DNA of 64,000 bases. Source: CAVSJR01 sp963728285. Its GTDB lineage: Bacteria; Actinomycetota; UBA4738; HRBIN12. Made by a program: the position numbers and the translations under genes. The notes beneath the pieces were generated by a model, which searched no databases, had not been told where the DNA came from, and worked only from the letters and a program-made list of their open reading frames with translations. Below are positions 29,488 through 38,751 of the stretch, in pieces. The stretch spans positions 124,001 to 188,000 of the forward strand of contig CAVSJR010000005.1 in NCBI GenBank assembly GCA_963728285.1, read 5' to 3'. The number at the start of each line of letters is the position of its first letter. The first letter of the stretch is position 1.

Positions 29488-30943
29488 TCATGAGTCGTCC
29501 GAGGAGCTCGTCGTCTCGAGGATGCGGCGCACCTCGTGGCGACGTGCTCGCCGTTCTCCTCCCATGACGGCCTCGCGGAGCGTCCTGGCGATGATGACGA
29601 GGTCGAGCCAGAGCGACCAGTTCTCGATGTAGGCGTTGTCGAAGCGCACGCGCTCCAGGATCGACGTGTCCCCGCGGAGCCCGTGGACCTGGGCCCATCC
29701 GGTCAGGCCGGCCGGGACGCGGAGCCGGTCCCGGTAGCGGGGGATCACGGCGGAGAACTCGTCGACGAAATGCGGCCGCTCGGGGCGCGGTCCCACGAGG
29801 GACATCTCGCCGCGGATGATGTTGAAGAGCTGCGGGAGCTCGTCGAGGCTGGTTCGGCGGAGGAATCGCCCGACGCGCGTGACGCGGTCGTCGTGCAGCA
29901 CCGACCACGCCGTGTCCGAGTCGTTGTTCTCCATCATCGAGCGGAACTTGAGCAAGGGGAAGGGCCGCCCGCCCTGGCCGACGCCGGTCTTGCCGAAACA
30001 GGATGGGCCCGGGACTCGAGAGGCGGACGGCCAGCGCCGCACACGCGAGGACCGGCGCGAGGACGACGACGGCCGCCGAGGCGGTCAACAGATCCAGGGC
30101 CCGCTTCGCATGCCGCTCGAGCACCCTCGGTCCGGTCGGGGTGAGCCTGGTCAGCGGGATGCCCCAGATCTCGTCCGTGCGGGACCGCTCGCGGGGTACG
30201 CGCAGCTCGAAGAACCGGGGCACGCAGTACACCGCGACGGGGAGGTCCTCGGCGGCGCGCAGCACCTCGATGAGCTGCCTCTCCCGCATCGCCCCGAACG
30301 CCACGATCACGCGCCGGACGTCCCATTCGCGGACGACCCGGGGAAGGTCCTCCGGCGACCCAAGCAGGGGCAGCGGGAGCTCGGGCTCGGGCGCCGAATC
30401 GAGCAGGCCGATGGGGACGAGCCCGTACTCGGGATGCTCCCGACAGGTCGACGCGACGAGCTCGGCGACCGGCCCCGAGCCCACGATCAGCGTCGGCTCG
30501 GTGATGCGGCCTCGTCTACGTACCGAGCGAAGCAGAGCGTAGGCGACTGCCCGAGACGGAAGGAGCACCGCGGCCGAAATCCCGACCGTAATGGCGGGGT
30601 CCAGCTTGTCGTTGGTGAAATGCAGCAACACGATCGAGAGGATCGCGAGCCGCGCGACGATCCAGATGACGTCGCCGCCGAGGCGTGGATTGATCCTCGG
30701 ATAGCGCCAGCCGCCAGCGTTGAGGACGATCCACGCGATGGCCGCGAATATGAGGTGGACCCCGAGTCCGCCGGCAGACTCGGTGCCGCTGCTCGCAGCG
30801 CTGGTGCTCCCAGTGTTGCTGCTCGCGATGACGGCCGCCGCCAGCAGGGCCAGCGCGTCGACGGCGGGAACGATCGCGGCGGATGGGATCCAGGTTGAGA
30901 CCGCGACGGGCGCGCGGATGTCCGCCCGCTGCACCGCATCCAT
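29488..30943 (-). CDS. Priming undecaprenyl-phosphate sugar phosphotransferase (WbaP/CpsE-like), one frameshift
   Basis: Starts polysaccharide assembly by moving a sugar-1-phosphate to undecaprenyl phosphate. About 485 residues: four to five N-terminal membrane helices (HLIFAAIAWIVLNAGGW, WIVARLAILSIVLLHF), a Rossmann-like CoA-binding region (EPTLIVGSGPVAELV), another helix (ASAAVVVLAPVLACAALAVR), then the catalytic domain: FPLLKFRSMMEN, LRRTSLDELPQLFNIIRGEM, SLVGPRPERPHFV, VPAGLTGWAQVHG. The frame changes near 30,003. The ATG lies three bases after a 15-codon leader ORF. Dyad site 5 is upstream. Confidence 0.88.
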
Positions 30944-30946
30944 AGG

Positions 30947-30994
30947 TCAGCCTCGCGATGCCGGCATCGCCGACATCGCCTCGTCGTGCGTCAT
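30947..30994 (-). CDS. Possible 15-residue leader ORF before the priming transferase
   Basis: ATG preceded by GGAGAG at good spacing, encoding MTHDEAMSAMPASRG and stopping three bases before the transferase ATG, which itself has only a weak ribosome site. Translational coupling is the simplest reading. An indel fusing it to the transferase cannot be excluded. Confidence 0.35.
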   Translation of the reverse strand: MTHDEAMSAMPASRG

Positions 30995-31037
30995 TTGTCT
31001 CTCCGTGGTTCGGGGGGCCGGGAGGTGTTTCGTTCTG

Positions 31038-31094
31038 AGTCTCCCTGCGCGAGGAGCGGACGACATCGGCGGTTCGCCGTAGGTTCCCTACGCC
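31038..31094 (-). promoter_or_regulatory. Dyad site 5 (GGCGTA-N7-TACGGC on this strand) before the priming transferase
   Basis: Dyad 31076-31094. At the usual 32-bp distance leftwards the hexamer is GAGACT (31043-31038), which keeps the key A and T of a -10 but lacks the first T, so the -10 is the weakest point. The 198-bp gap between uxs and the transferase holds nothing else but the leader ORF. Confidence 0.5.
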
Positions 31095-31141
31095 GCAGAT
31101 GAGCTAGCAGCGAAGCTCTTTTTCGCTCCCGTGCTCCGGCG

Positions 31142-32128
31142 TCACTCGGCGGCCGCGTCGATTCCGACCACGGCCGAGCGTTCGGGGTTCGTCTGGGCGC
31201 GCCCCGGCCAGTGCGCGATGGTCCGCATGAGTCCGTCCTCGAGCGAGACGCCGGGCTCCCAGCCGAGCTCCTCGCGAGCCTTGGTGATATCGGGGCAGCG
31301 CACCTCGGGATCGTCCGCGGGCCGCTCCTCGAACACGATCTCCGACGCGCTCCCCGTCAGCGAGCGGATGAGCTCCGCGAGCTCGAGGACGGACACCTCG
31401 TGCGGGTTCCCGAGGTTCAGCGGGCCGGGGACCTCGGAGCTCAGGAACCTCCAGAGTCCCTCGACCAGGTCGTCGACGTAGCACAGCGATCGCGTCTGGC
31501 TGCCGGTGCCGTGGACGGTGATCGGCTCGCCGCGCAGGGCCTGCGAGATGAACGCGGGAACCGCCCGGCCGTCGTTCTCGCGCATGCGAGGTCCGTAGGT
31601 GTTGAAGATCCGCACGATCTTGACGGGGATCCCATGGACCCGGTGGTAGGCGGTGGCGATCGCCTCCGCGTACCGCTTCGCCTCGTCGTAGACCGAGCGG
31701 GGCCCGATCGGATTGACGTTGCCCCAGTAGGACTCCGGCTGAGGATGCACCAGCGGGTCGCCGTAGACCTCCGAGGTCGAGGCGAGCAGGAGCCCGGCTC
31801 CCTTCGCGCGCGCCAGCCCGAGCGAGTTCATGGTCCCCAGCGAGCCGACCTTCAGCGTCTGAATCGGATGGTCGAGGTAATCGCGCGGGGAGGCGGGCGA
31901 GGCGAAGTGCAGCACCCAGTCGACCGGGCCGTCGACGTCGATGCGCTCGCTGACGTTCGCCTGCTGGAACGCGAAGCGATCGTCGCCGAATGCGCCGGCC
32001 AGGTTCTCCGTGCTCCCCGTCATCAGCGAATCGACGCAGACGACGCTCCAGCCCTCCGCGAGCAGCCGTTCGCACAGGTGCGAGCCCACGAACCCGGCTC
32101 CGCCGGTGACGACCGCGCGGACTCCCAT
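31142..32128 (-). CDS. uxs: UDP-glucuronate decarboxylase (UDP-xylose synthase)
   Basis: Converts UDP-glucuronate to UDP-xylose. 328 residues: VVTGGAGFVGSHLCERLL at residue 5, the UXS-specific FASPASPRDYLDHPIQTLKV, GTMNSLGLARAKGAGLLLAS, TSEVYGDPLVHPQPESYWGN, catalytic YDEAKRYAEAI, RIFNTYGPRM, SQTRSLCYVDDLVEG. These blocks separate it from generic epimerases. Intact. ATG two bases after the ugd stop; substrate is the ugd product, so the two act in sequence to supply UDP-xylose to the polysaccharide. Confidence 0.93.
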   Translation of the reverse strand: MGVRAVVTGGAGFVGSHLCERLLAEGWSVVCVDSLMTGSTENLAGAFGDDRFAFQQANVSERIDVDGPVDWVLHFASPASPRDYLDHPIQTLKVGSLGTMNSLGLARAKGAGLLLASTSEVYGDPLVHPQPESYWGNVNPIGPRSVYDEAKRYAEAIATAYHRVHGIPVKIVRIFNTYGPRMRENDGRAVPAFISQALRGEPITVHGTGSQTRSLCYVDDLVEGLWRFLSSEVPGPLNLGNPHEVSVLELAELIRSLTGSASEIVFEERPADDPEVRCPDITKAREELGWEPGVSLEDGLMRTIAHWPGRAQTNPERSAVVGIDAAAE

Positions 32129-32130
32129 CG

Positions 32131-33530
32131 CTACTTCGCCGATCGGAGCGATCCGCCGACGTCCGCCCGGTGTCCGTTCCCGGTCCCGTTGCCGTTCGAG
32201 GCCGGCGGCGAGTCGGGAACCGTCGATCTGCGACGGACGGCCCATCGCGTAGTAGGAGAATCCGGCGTCGATCATGGCGGCGGGATCGAGCGCGTTTCGC
32301 GTGTCGACCACCACCGGATACACCATCACGTCTCGCAGCGCGCGCAGATCGAGCTCCCTGAACTCCGGCCACTCGGTCGCGAGCACGAGGCAATGGGCGC
32401 CCGCGGCCGCATCATACGGATCGTTCCCGAGCTCCAGCTCCTGGAGCTCCTCCTTCGCATACCGTCCCGCGCTGGGATCGTAGCCCACGACGCTGGCGCC
32501 CGCGGCGATGAGCTTGCCCGCGAGGGCGAGCGCGGGGGAGAACCGGACGTCGTCGGTGCCCGGCTTGAAGCTGAGCCCGAGCATCGCGATTCGCTTCTCC
32601 TCGAGGTTCCACAGCGCGTCGGTGACCTTCGACACCGCCGCGTCGACCGTCTCCTCGTTGATCCTCCTGACCTCCCCCAACAGCGGGAACGGATACCCGA
32701 GCTGCTCCGCGAGCCGCTCGAGCGCCGCCACGTCCTTGGGGAAGCAGTAGCCGCCGTAGCCGAGTCCCGCGTCCAGGAACTGCCGGCCGATGCGCGGATC
32801 CGAGCCCATCACGTTCGCCACCGACGTGACGTCGGCCGACGCGAGCTCGCAGATCCTCGCGAGCGCGTTCGCGAACGAGATCTTGAGCGCGAGGAAGGCG
32901 TTGCTCGCGTGCTTGGCGAGCTCCGCGGTCGCGATGTCGGTCTCGATGAGCGGACAGCCCTTGCTCGTCAGCGGCTCGTAGAGGCGGCGCATCGCATCGA
33001 ACGCCGCGCTCGGACTCGGCGCCGACGACGATCCGGTCGGGCTCGAGCGAGTCGTGCAACGCCGAGCCCTCCCTCAGGAACTCGGGGTTCGAGGCGACGT
33101 CGAAGTCGCGGCCTCCGCTGTCGCGCTGCAGGGTCAGCCGAACCCGGTCCGCCGTCCCCGCCGGGACCGTCGACTTCTCGACGACGACGGCGCCGTCCTT
33201 CCCGTGGCGAGCGATCTCGCTCGCGGAGTGCTCCATCGCGAGGAGGTTCGCCTCCCCGCTCGCGCGGGCCGGCGTCCCCACGCAGATGAACACGACGTCG
33301 GCGTCGGAGAGCGCCTCCGCCGGCTCCGTGGTGAACGAGAGGCGGCCCGAGGCGGTCTCCTCGGCGAGCGCGGCCTCGAGGCCCGGCTCGAAGAAGGGGG
33401 GGACCAGTCGCTGCAACAGCGCGATCCGTTCCGCGTCGATGTCGGTGCCGGTCACCTCGTGCCCGATGCTTGCGAGGGTGACGCAGGTGATGAGGCCGAC
33501 GTGTCCTGTACCCATGACTGCGACGTTCAC
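32131..33530 (-). CDS. ugd: UDP-glucose 6-dehydrogenase, two frameshifts
   Basis: NAD-dependent oxidation of UDP-glucose to UDP-glucuronate. N-terminal Rossmann MNVAVMGTGHVGLITCVTLA; EKSTVPAGTADRVRLTL; SNPEFLREGSALHDSLEPDR; KHASNAFLALKISFANALA; the catalytic cysteine in GYGGYCFPKDVAAL; GLSFKPGTDDVRFSPAL; C-terminal VVVDTRNALDP. Frame changes near 33,000 and 32,200; restoring the latter gives the ending RADVGGSLRSAK and a TAG at 32,131, two bases before uxs. GTG start with GGAG upstream. Dyad site 6 precedes it. Confidence 0.92.
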
Positions 33531-33570
33531 GGCATCACTCCATTGGGTCGGGGGGATTCAGGTGCACGGA

Positions 33571-33628
33571 AGCGTATGCGTACGCGTCCGTGGTTGCCGA
33601 CCGGCATGAGCGGTAGTTCCGCTACCTC
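33571..33628 (-). promoter_or_regulatory. Variant dyad site 6 (GAGGTA-N7-TACCGC on this strand) and -10 TACGCT before ugd-uxs
   Basis: Dyad 33610-33628 keeps GTA-N7-TAC and the outer G and C but swaps the inner C and G symmetrically. TACGCT lies 33 bp downstream (33576-33571), one base from the spacing of the other sites. The start would be near 33,564, about 35 bases before the ugd GTG. Confidence 0.5.
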
Positions 33629-33723
33629 CGATGACGTAGATGGTTCGATCAAGCGCAACGGAAGCCAACCGGCGGAGCCATGTCGTACCTCATTCCCCGT
33701 CCGGTCCGCCTCATGCGTTCAGC

Positions 33724-33779
33724 GTGCATTTGTTGGTGCAGGTGATGGGGGAACGGCCTTCGTCGCGACGGCCTACGAT
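33724..33779 (+). promoter_or_regulatory. Shared element GTGCATTTGTTGGTGCA and -10 TACGAT before propeller gene 1
   Basis: The 17-base element (33724-33740) matches 16 of 17 bases of one at 34727-34743 before the paralogue. TACGAT (33774-33779) follows after 33 bp, in the context CCTACGAT also seen at the paralogue. Likely one regulator for both genes, different from the dyad sites. Confidence 0.5.
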
Positions 33780-33810
33780 CGATGCTTCCCCGGCCTTGGG
33801 AGGAACACAA

Positions 33811-34704
33811 ATGAGACGCGTCCTCGGAACGATCGCCGCTGCATCCGCCCTCGCAATGACAGTCGCTCCCCCCGCGATGGGAGGCGGCGTCGTGGCGACG
33901 AGGGTGCAGGACCACCCAGACGTCCTCGTGGGGGACGCCCGAGCCCGGACCCGGCGGGCCTGACGTACCGCAAGTCGATCAAGCGGCTGGTCGTGTCCGA
34001 TCCAGAGGTGGACGAGACGACCCTCTTCGCCAACAAGAACATCTTCGAGGCGACCGCCCGAGGCGTCCTGAAGAGGACCGGCAAGGTGAGCCCGACCTCG
34101 CTCGAGCCCGAGGACGTGGCGTGGGACAACGGCGCCGAAGTCCTGTATGTCGCCGATGACGACAAGGACAAGATCTTCCGGATCAATCCCGGTCCGGACG
34201 GGAGGATCGGATCCGCCGACGACTCGATCTCAACGGCGCTCACGACGAGCACGTTCGGCGTCAACAATCCTGAAGGGCTCGCGTACCGCGTGAAGAGCCG
34301 TTCGCTGTTCATCGCCGATCCCGACACCGACCGCGTCTACCACGTCCAGCGCGGGCCGGACGGCGCGTTCGGCACCGGCGGACGACATCAGGCGGAGCTT
34401 CGACGCGTTCGCCCTCGGGCTGCGGAACGTCGAGGACGTCGAGTGGGATCCGAAGAGCAAGCACCTCCTCATCGTCAGCTCGACCGATGAGGGCATCATC
34501 GGCGAGACCACCGCCGCGGGCGTCCTCGTGCGGACGATCGATATCTCCGCCGCGAACCTGATCCAGCCGGCCGGGATCACGCTGGCCCCCGGCAGCGACG
34601 TCGCAACCCAGACGCACATCTACGTCGCCGACCGCGGTCAGGACAACGACACCAATCCCGGCGAGAACGACGGGCGGATCTTCGAGTTCCGCGTGGGCGC
34701 GTAA
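33811..34704 (+). CDS. Secreted beta-propeller-like protein (paralogue 1), frameshifted
   Basis: About 297 residues. Start with GGGAGGA seven bases upstream; signal peptide MRRVLGTIAAASALAMTVAP. Repeats: DPAGLTYRKSIKRLVVSDPE, VAWDNGAEVLYVADDDKDKI, INPGPDGRIGSADD, NNPEGLAYRVKSRSLFIADP, RNVEDVEWDPKSKHLLIVSS, and the ending IYVADRGQDNDTNPGENDGR, which closely matches the end of the propeller part of the giant gene at 27,700. Frame changes near 33,950 and 34,375. Function unknown; Asp-rich D-x-D-x-D-type loops may bind calcium. Confidence 0.72.
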
Positions 34705-34726
34705 CCAGCCGTCTCACGCATCTGCG

Positions 34727-34780
34727 GTGGATTTGTTGGTGCACCTGGCGCGCGAGAGCGCGCCAGGTGTTTCCTACGAT
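34727..34780 (+). promoter_or_regulatory. Shared element GTGGATTTGTTGGTGCA and -10 TACGAT before propeller gene 2
   Basis: The element is 34727-34743 and TACGAT is 34775-34780, 31 bp later, matching the arrangement before the paralogue at 33811. The hairpin 34742-34769 lies between them. Confidence 0.5.
34742..34769 (+). terminator. Perfect 12-bp hairpin after propeller gene 1
   Basis: CACCTGGCGCGC, loop GAGA, GCGCGCCAGGTG, then GTTTCC. Strong stem with only a short T run; it sits 38 bp after the stop of paralogue 1, inside the upstream region of paralogue 2, so it may also act on the latter's promoter. Confidence 0.6.
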
Positions 34781-34829
34781 GGCGGTTGTTTGATCAGGTA
34801 ACCCCCGGACGATGGAGGAGACCCGCCCC

Positions 34830-37266
34830 ATGAGACGTGCCCTGACTGCGCTCGCCGCCACGCTCGCCCTTCTCGCGGTATCCGCGCCGATGACGGCCTC
34901 CGCCGCCGCGGGGGATGTCGCGACGGAGCGTGCACCGGATCGAGACCTCGAGCTGGTCGCCTCCCAGCCCCGATCCCGCCGGCCTCACCTACCGCGGATC
35001 GAACGGACGGCTCCTGGCCGGCGACTCCGAGGTCGACGAGATCCCGTCGCTCTACACGGGGCAGAACCTCTTCGAGGCGACGCCGGACGGCACGCTGCTC
35101 GACACGGGGAACACCGAGGGGAACGGCCTCTCGACGAAGTCGCTCGAGGCCGCCGACGTCGCGTGGGACAACAACAGCGGCGCCGGCACCCAAGGGCAGG
35201 TCCTCTACGTGGTCGACGACGACCGCGACCGGGTCCTCAGGTACAACCCGCAGGCGGACGGGCGCATCGGGACGGCGGACGACACGTCCGGCACCGCGCT
35301 CTCTCTGAACAACATCGTCATCCCCGGCTACCCGAACGGCATCACCGACGCGGAGGGCCTCGCGTACCGAATGGACGATCGGTCGCTGTATCTGACCGAC
35401 GGCGTGACCGCGACGGTCTTCCACATCGAGCGTGGAGCCGACGGGAAGTTCGGGGGACCGGCCCCGAGGGACGACATCATCACCAGCTTCGATGCTGCGG
35501 CGGTCGGCATGCGCGACCCCGAGGACATCGAGTACGACCCCGTGAGCGGCCACCTCTTCATCGCGAGCCGGATGGACGACGCCATCGCCGAGACGACGAC
35601 CGCCGGAGCGCTCGTCAACCTGATCGACATCTCAGCGGCCAACATCGACCCCTCCGGCATCACGTTCGCCCCCGGCAGCACCGCGCCGTCGGAGAGGCAC
35701 CTGTACGTGTCCGATCGCGGGCGTGGACAACGATGTGGATCCGGCCGAGAACGACGGCGTCATCGTCGAGTTCTCGCTTGCCCCAGCGCCCGGGAACCAG
35801 GCGCCGGTCCTGACGAAGCCCGACAATCAATTCAACGTCGAGGGCGACGTCATCGACCTGCAGGTCGTCGCCTCCGACGGCGACGGCGATTCGCTGAGCC
35901 TACTCGGCTACCGGCCTGCCCGCAGGCCTCAGCATCGACCAGAACACGGGCCTGATCAGCGGCACGATCGCGGCCGGCGCCCGGACCCTCAGCCCGTACA
36001 ACGTGCAGGTCAGCGTGAGCGACGGAACGGAGACGGCGAACGAGAGCTTCTTCTGGACCGTCACCCTCAACAATCACGCGCCGGTGATCGTCAATCCGCC
36101 CGACCAGGAGAGCGTCGAGGGCGACATCGTCTGCTTCCAGATCCAGGCGACGGATCCGACGACAACACGCCGCTCAGCTACACGGCGACGAACCTGCCGA
36201 CCGGCCTCGCGATCGACCCGGCGACGGGGCTGATCTCCGGAACCGTCACGGCGGGCGCCTCGTCGGGCAGTCCGTACATCGTGAACGTCGTCGCGAGCGA
36301 CGGCGAGCTGACGGACGACACGACCTTCCCGTGGGTCATCAAGGCCGTCCCGGCGGGCGCAGCCGCCCGTCGTGACGAACCCCGGCCCTCAGACGGACGC
36401 CGAGGGCGATGCCGTGAGCCTGCAGGTCGTCGCGACCGATACCGACACGGCGACCCTCGAGTACAGTTCGCTCGGTCTGCCCCCCGGCCTGTTCATCGGG
36501 TCCACGACGGGCCTCATCGAGGGGACCATCTCGCCGGGCGCCGCGGCGGACAGCCCCTACAGCGTCCAGGTGAGCGCGAGCGACGGGCACGACACCGACA
36601 CGGAGAGCTTCACCTGGACCGTGACGGCCGGGCCGGCGAACATCGTGCTCCGAGGCGTCTCGACCGCCATTTCGGCGACCGGCGCCAAGGTCAAGGACGC
36701 TGACGATCACGACGCCCGGCCGGGGTGCAGACGGGTGACGTCATGCTCGCCGCCATCACCGTGCGGAGCGCGGCCAAGATCACCGTGCCCGCGGGCTGGA
36801 CGTCCGTCCGGGCGACCGTCACCGGAAGCGACCTTCGCCAGGCGACGTACGTGAGCGTCGTGGGAGCGCACGATCCCGGCGTCGGCCAAGTTCACGCTGA
36901 GCGCGAAGTCGGTCGTGGCGGGCGTCGATCGCCGCCTACAGCGGCGTGAACACCACGACGCCGGTGGACACGTCGGGCGCCAAGAAGAACACCTCCTCCA
37001 CCTCGATCACCGCGCCGTCCGTGACGTCGACGGTCCCCGGGTCCATGCTCGTGGGCGTGTTCGGCACCGCCATCAACGCGACGATGACCCCGGCGGCCGG
37101 CATGGTGGAGCGGGCCGACATCAAGACCGGGTCGGGCCCGAAGAAGGTCGCCGTGGAGCTGGCCGACGAGACGCTCGCGGCGGCGGGAGCCACCGGGACG
37201 CGGGTCGCGACGGCGAGCGTGGCGGCCGTGAACATCGGGACCGTCGTGGTGCTGCGACCCGCATAG
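34830..37266 (+). CDS. Secreted propeller plus Ig-like repeat protein (paralogue 2), frameshifted
   Basis: About 810 residues. GGAGGA upstream of MRRALTALAATLALLAVSAP, a clear signal peptide. Propeller part: DPAGLTYRGSNGRLLAGDSE, VDDDRDRVLRYNPQ, ADGRIGTADD, ITDAEGLAYRMDDRSLYLTD. Then three cadherin/He_PIG-type Ig-like domains (NQAPVLTKPDNQFNVEGDVI; LPTGLAIDPATGLISGTVTA; LPPGLFIGSTTGLIEGTISP) and a C-terminal beta-rich domain ending NIGTVVVLRPA. Frame changes near 34,960, 35,725, 35,905, 36,160, 36,360, 36,700 and 36,885. No sortase motif. Shares its upstream element with paralogue 1. Confidence 0.7.
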
Positions 37267-37279
37267 GAAGCCGTCGGGG

Positions 37280-37320
37280 GCCCGAGCTACCGCCGCGTTC
37301 AGGCCGGCAGTAGCTCGGGC
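37280..37320 (+). terminator. Hairpin after propeller gene 2
   Basis: Perfect 11-bp arms GCCCGAGCTAC and GTAGCTCGGGC around a 19-base loop, 14 bp after the stop. No T run, so terminator function is probable but not certain. Confidence 0.5.
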
Positions 37321-37346
37321 CGATCGGCGGTTCGCCGCTCACCGAC

Positions 37347-37352
37347 TACGCT
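37347..37352 (+). promoter_or_regulatory. Putative -10 (TACGCT) of a near-leaderless transcript
   Basis: TACGCT is seven bases before the GTG of the serine hydrolase gene, with no ribosome site between. Confidence 0.4.
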
Positions 37353-37359
37353 GCGGCGC

Positions 37360-38746
37360 GTGAACGCGCCGCTCTCGGACGTCGAGTCGCAGCTCGAGCA
37401 CGCGGTCGCGTCGTTCGTTCGCGAGCGGCGCCTCCCGGGCGCGAGCGCCGGCGTGGTCCTGGGCGATGAGCTCGCGTGGTCCCTGCCGTACGGCTTTACC
37501 GAGCTCGAGACCGGGGTCCCGGCCGGCGAGCACACGCTCTACCGAGTCGCGTCGATCACCAAGACCTTCACCGGCGCGGCGGTGGTCGTCCTGCGCGACG
37601 AGGGGCGGCTGCACCTCGACGATCCGCTCGTCGCTCACCTCCCGGAGTTCGCCGCGGCGACCAACCCCTACGGTCCGATCGAAGAGGTCACGATCCGTCG
37701 CCTGCTCACGCACGAGTCGGGCCTGCCGGTCGAGTCCCCGCTGTTCGACTGGGCCGGCCGTGGATATCCCGCGATGCCGGACATCCTCGCCTCGCTCGGC
37801 GACGTCATCCTCCCCGTGGCTCCCGACTCGGCCTTCAAGTACTCGAACCTCGGGTATCAGCTGCTCGGCGAGCTCGTGGCTCGGCTCGGCGAGAGCCCCG
37901 TACGAGTCCTTCGTCGAGGAGCGACTGCTGAGGCCGCTCGGGATGGACTCGAGCACCTTCGCCCCCGACGACGAGCAGCGGGGACGCGCCGCACGCGGGC
38001 ACGACGCCCGTACGTTCTCCGACCACCTGGCTCCGTCGGTCGAGCGATCCAAGGCGACGTCGGCCGACGGCGGCCTCTACTCGACGGTCGCGGATCTCGC
38101 TCGGTGGGTCTCGCTGCAGTTCCGCACCGACGAGGAGGAAGCCGGCGGAGGCCGGATCCTGTCGGGGCGCTCCCTGGCCGAGATGCACCGTCCGCGCCGC
38201 GTGCTGGACGCGTCGTGGACCCGGGCGCAGGCGCTCGCATGGCAGGTGAGGCGCAGGGGGAAGGAGATCGTCGTCGGGCACTCGGGCGGAACGTTCGGCT
38301 TCTCGAGCTGCGTGGCCTTCAGCTCGCGGGAGCCGGTCGGCGTCGTTGTGCTGTCGAACGGAACCGCGCCGGCCTCCGCGCTCGCGCTCGATCTCTTGGG
38401 CCATGCCCTCGAGGCGGTTCGCAGCATCCGACCGGGCGCGGCGGTGCTTCCGGCGCCGGTCCCGGAGCGCTACCGAGCGTTGCTCGGGCTGTACGCGTGG
38501 GAGGACGCCGGCGCGTGGGTGCGGGTCGAGTGGCGCGACGGACGCCTCGTCCTCGTGTGGTCGGAGGAGGACGAGAACATGCAGACGCAGGTCCTCGAAC
38601 CCACGGACGACCCGCTTCGATTCATCGTGCGGGGAGGCAGGGAGGCGGGCGAGGCCTGCGTCTTTCGCACGGCCTCGGGGGGCTCGATCGTGGGCCTCAC
38701 CGTCCGCGGCTGGCCGCTGGCCCGCCTCCTCCCTGCGAGCCCCTGA
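37360..38746 (+). CDS. Serine hydrolase of the class C beta-lactamase/penicillin-binding family, one frameshift
   Basis: About 461 residues. Serine-x-x-lysine motif in VASITKTFTGAAVV near residue 65; tyrosine motif YSN in AFKYSNLGYQLLGELV near residue 165; third motif HSG in VVGHSGGTFGFSSCVAF near residue 310. One extra C near 37,898 separates GESP from YESFVEERLLRPLGMDSST. The C-terminal 100 residues (GLYAWEDAGAWVRVEWRDGR) resemble the lipocalin-like tail of esterase/D-aminopeptidase relatives. No signal peptide is evident, so it is probably cytoplasmic; esterase or peptidase more likely than beta-lactamase. Confidence 0.82.
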
Positions 38747-38751
38747 GGCAG

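Larger units (their letters stand above)
33531..33810. other. Divergent intergenic region between ugd and a propeller gene
   Basis: 280 bp. It holds dyad site 6 and a -10 reading towards ugd, and the separate TTTGTTGGTGCA element with TACGAT reading towards the propeller gene at 33811. No gene is apparent. Confidence 0.6.

Noticed and set aside
25080..37266. Sortase-anchored surface proteins
   Set aside because: No LPXTG/LAXTG-type motif with a hydrophobic tail is visible at the C-termini of the propeller proteins (ends IEYTT, FEFRVGA, VVLRPA), so a link to the sortase at 53 kb is not supported.
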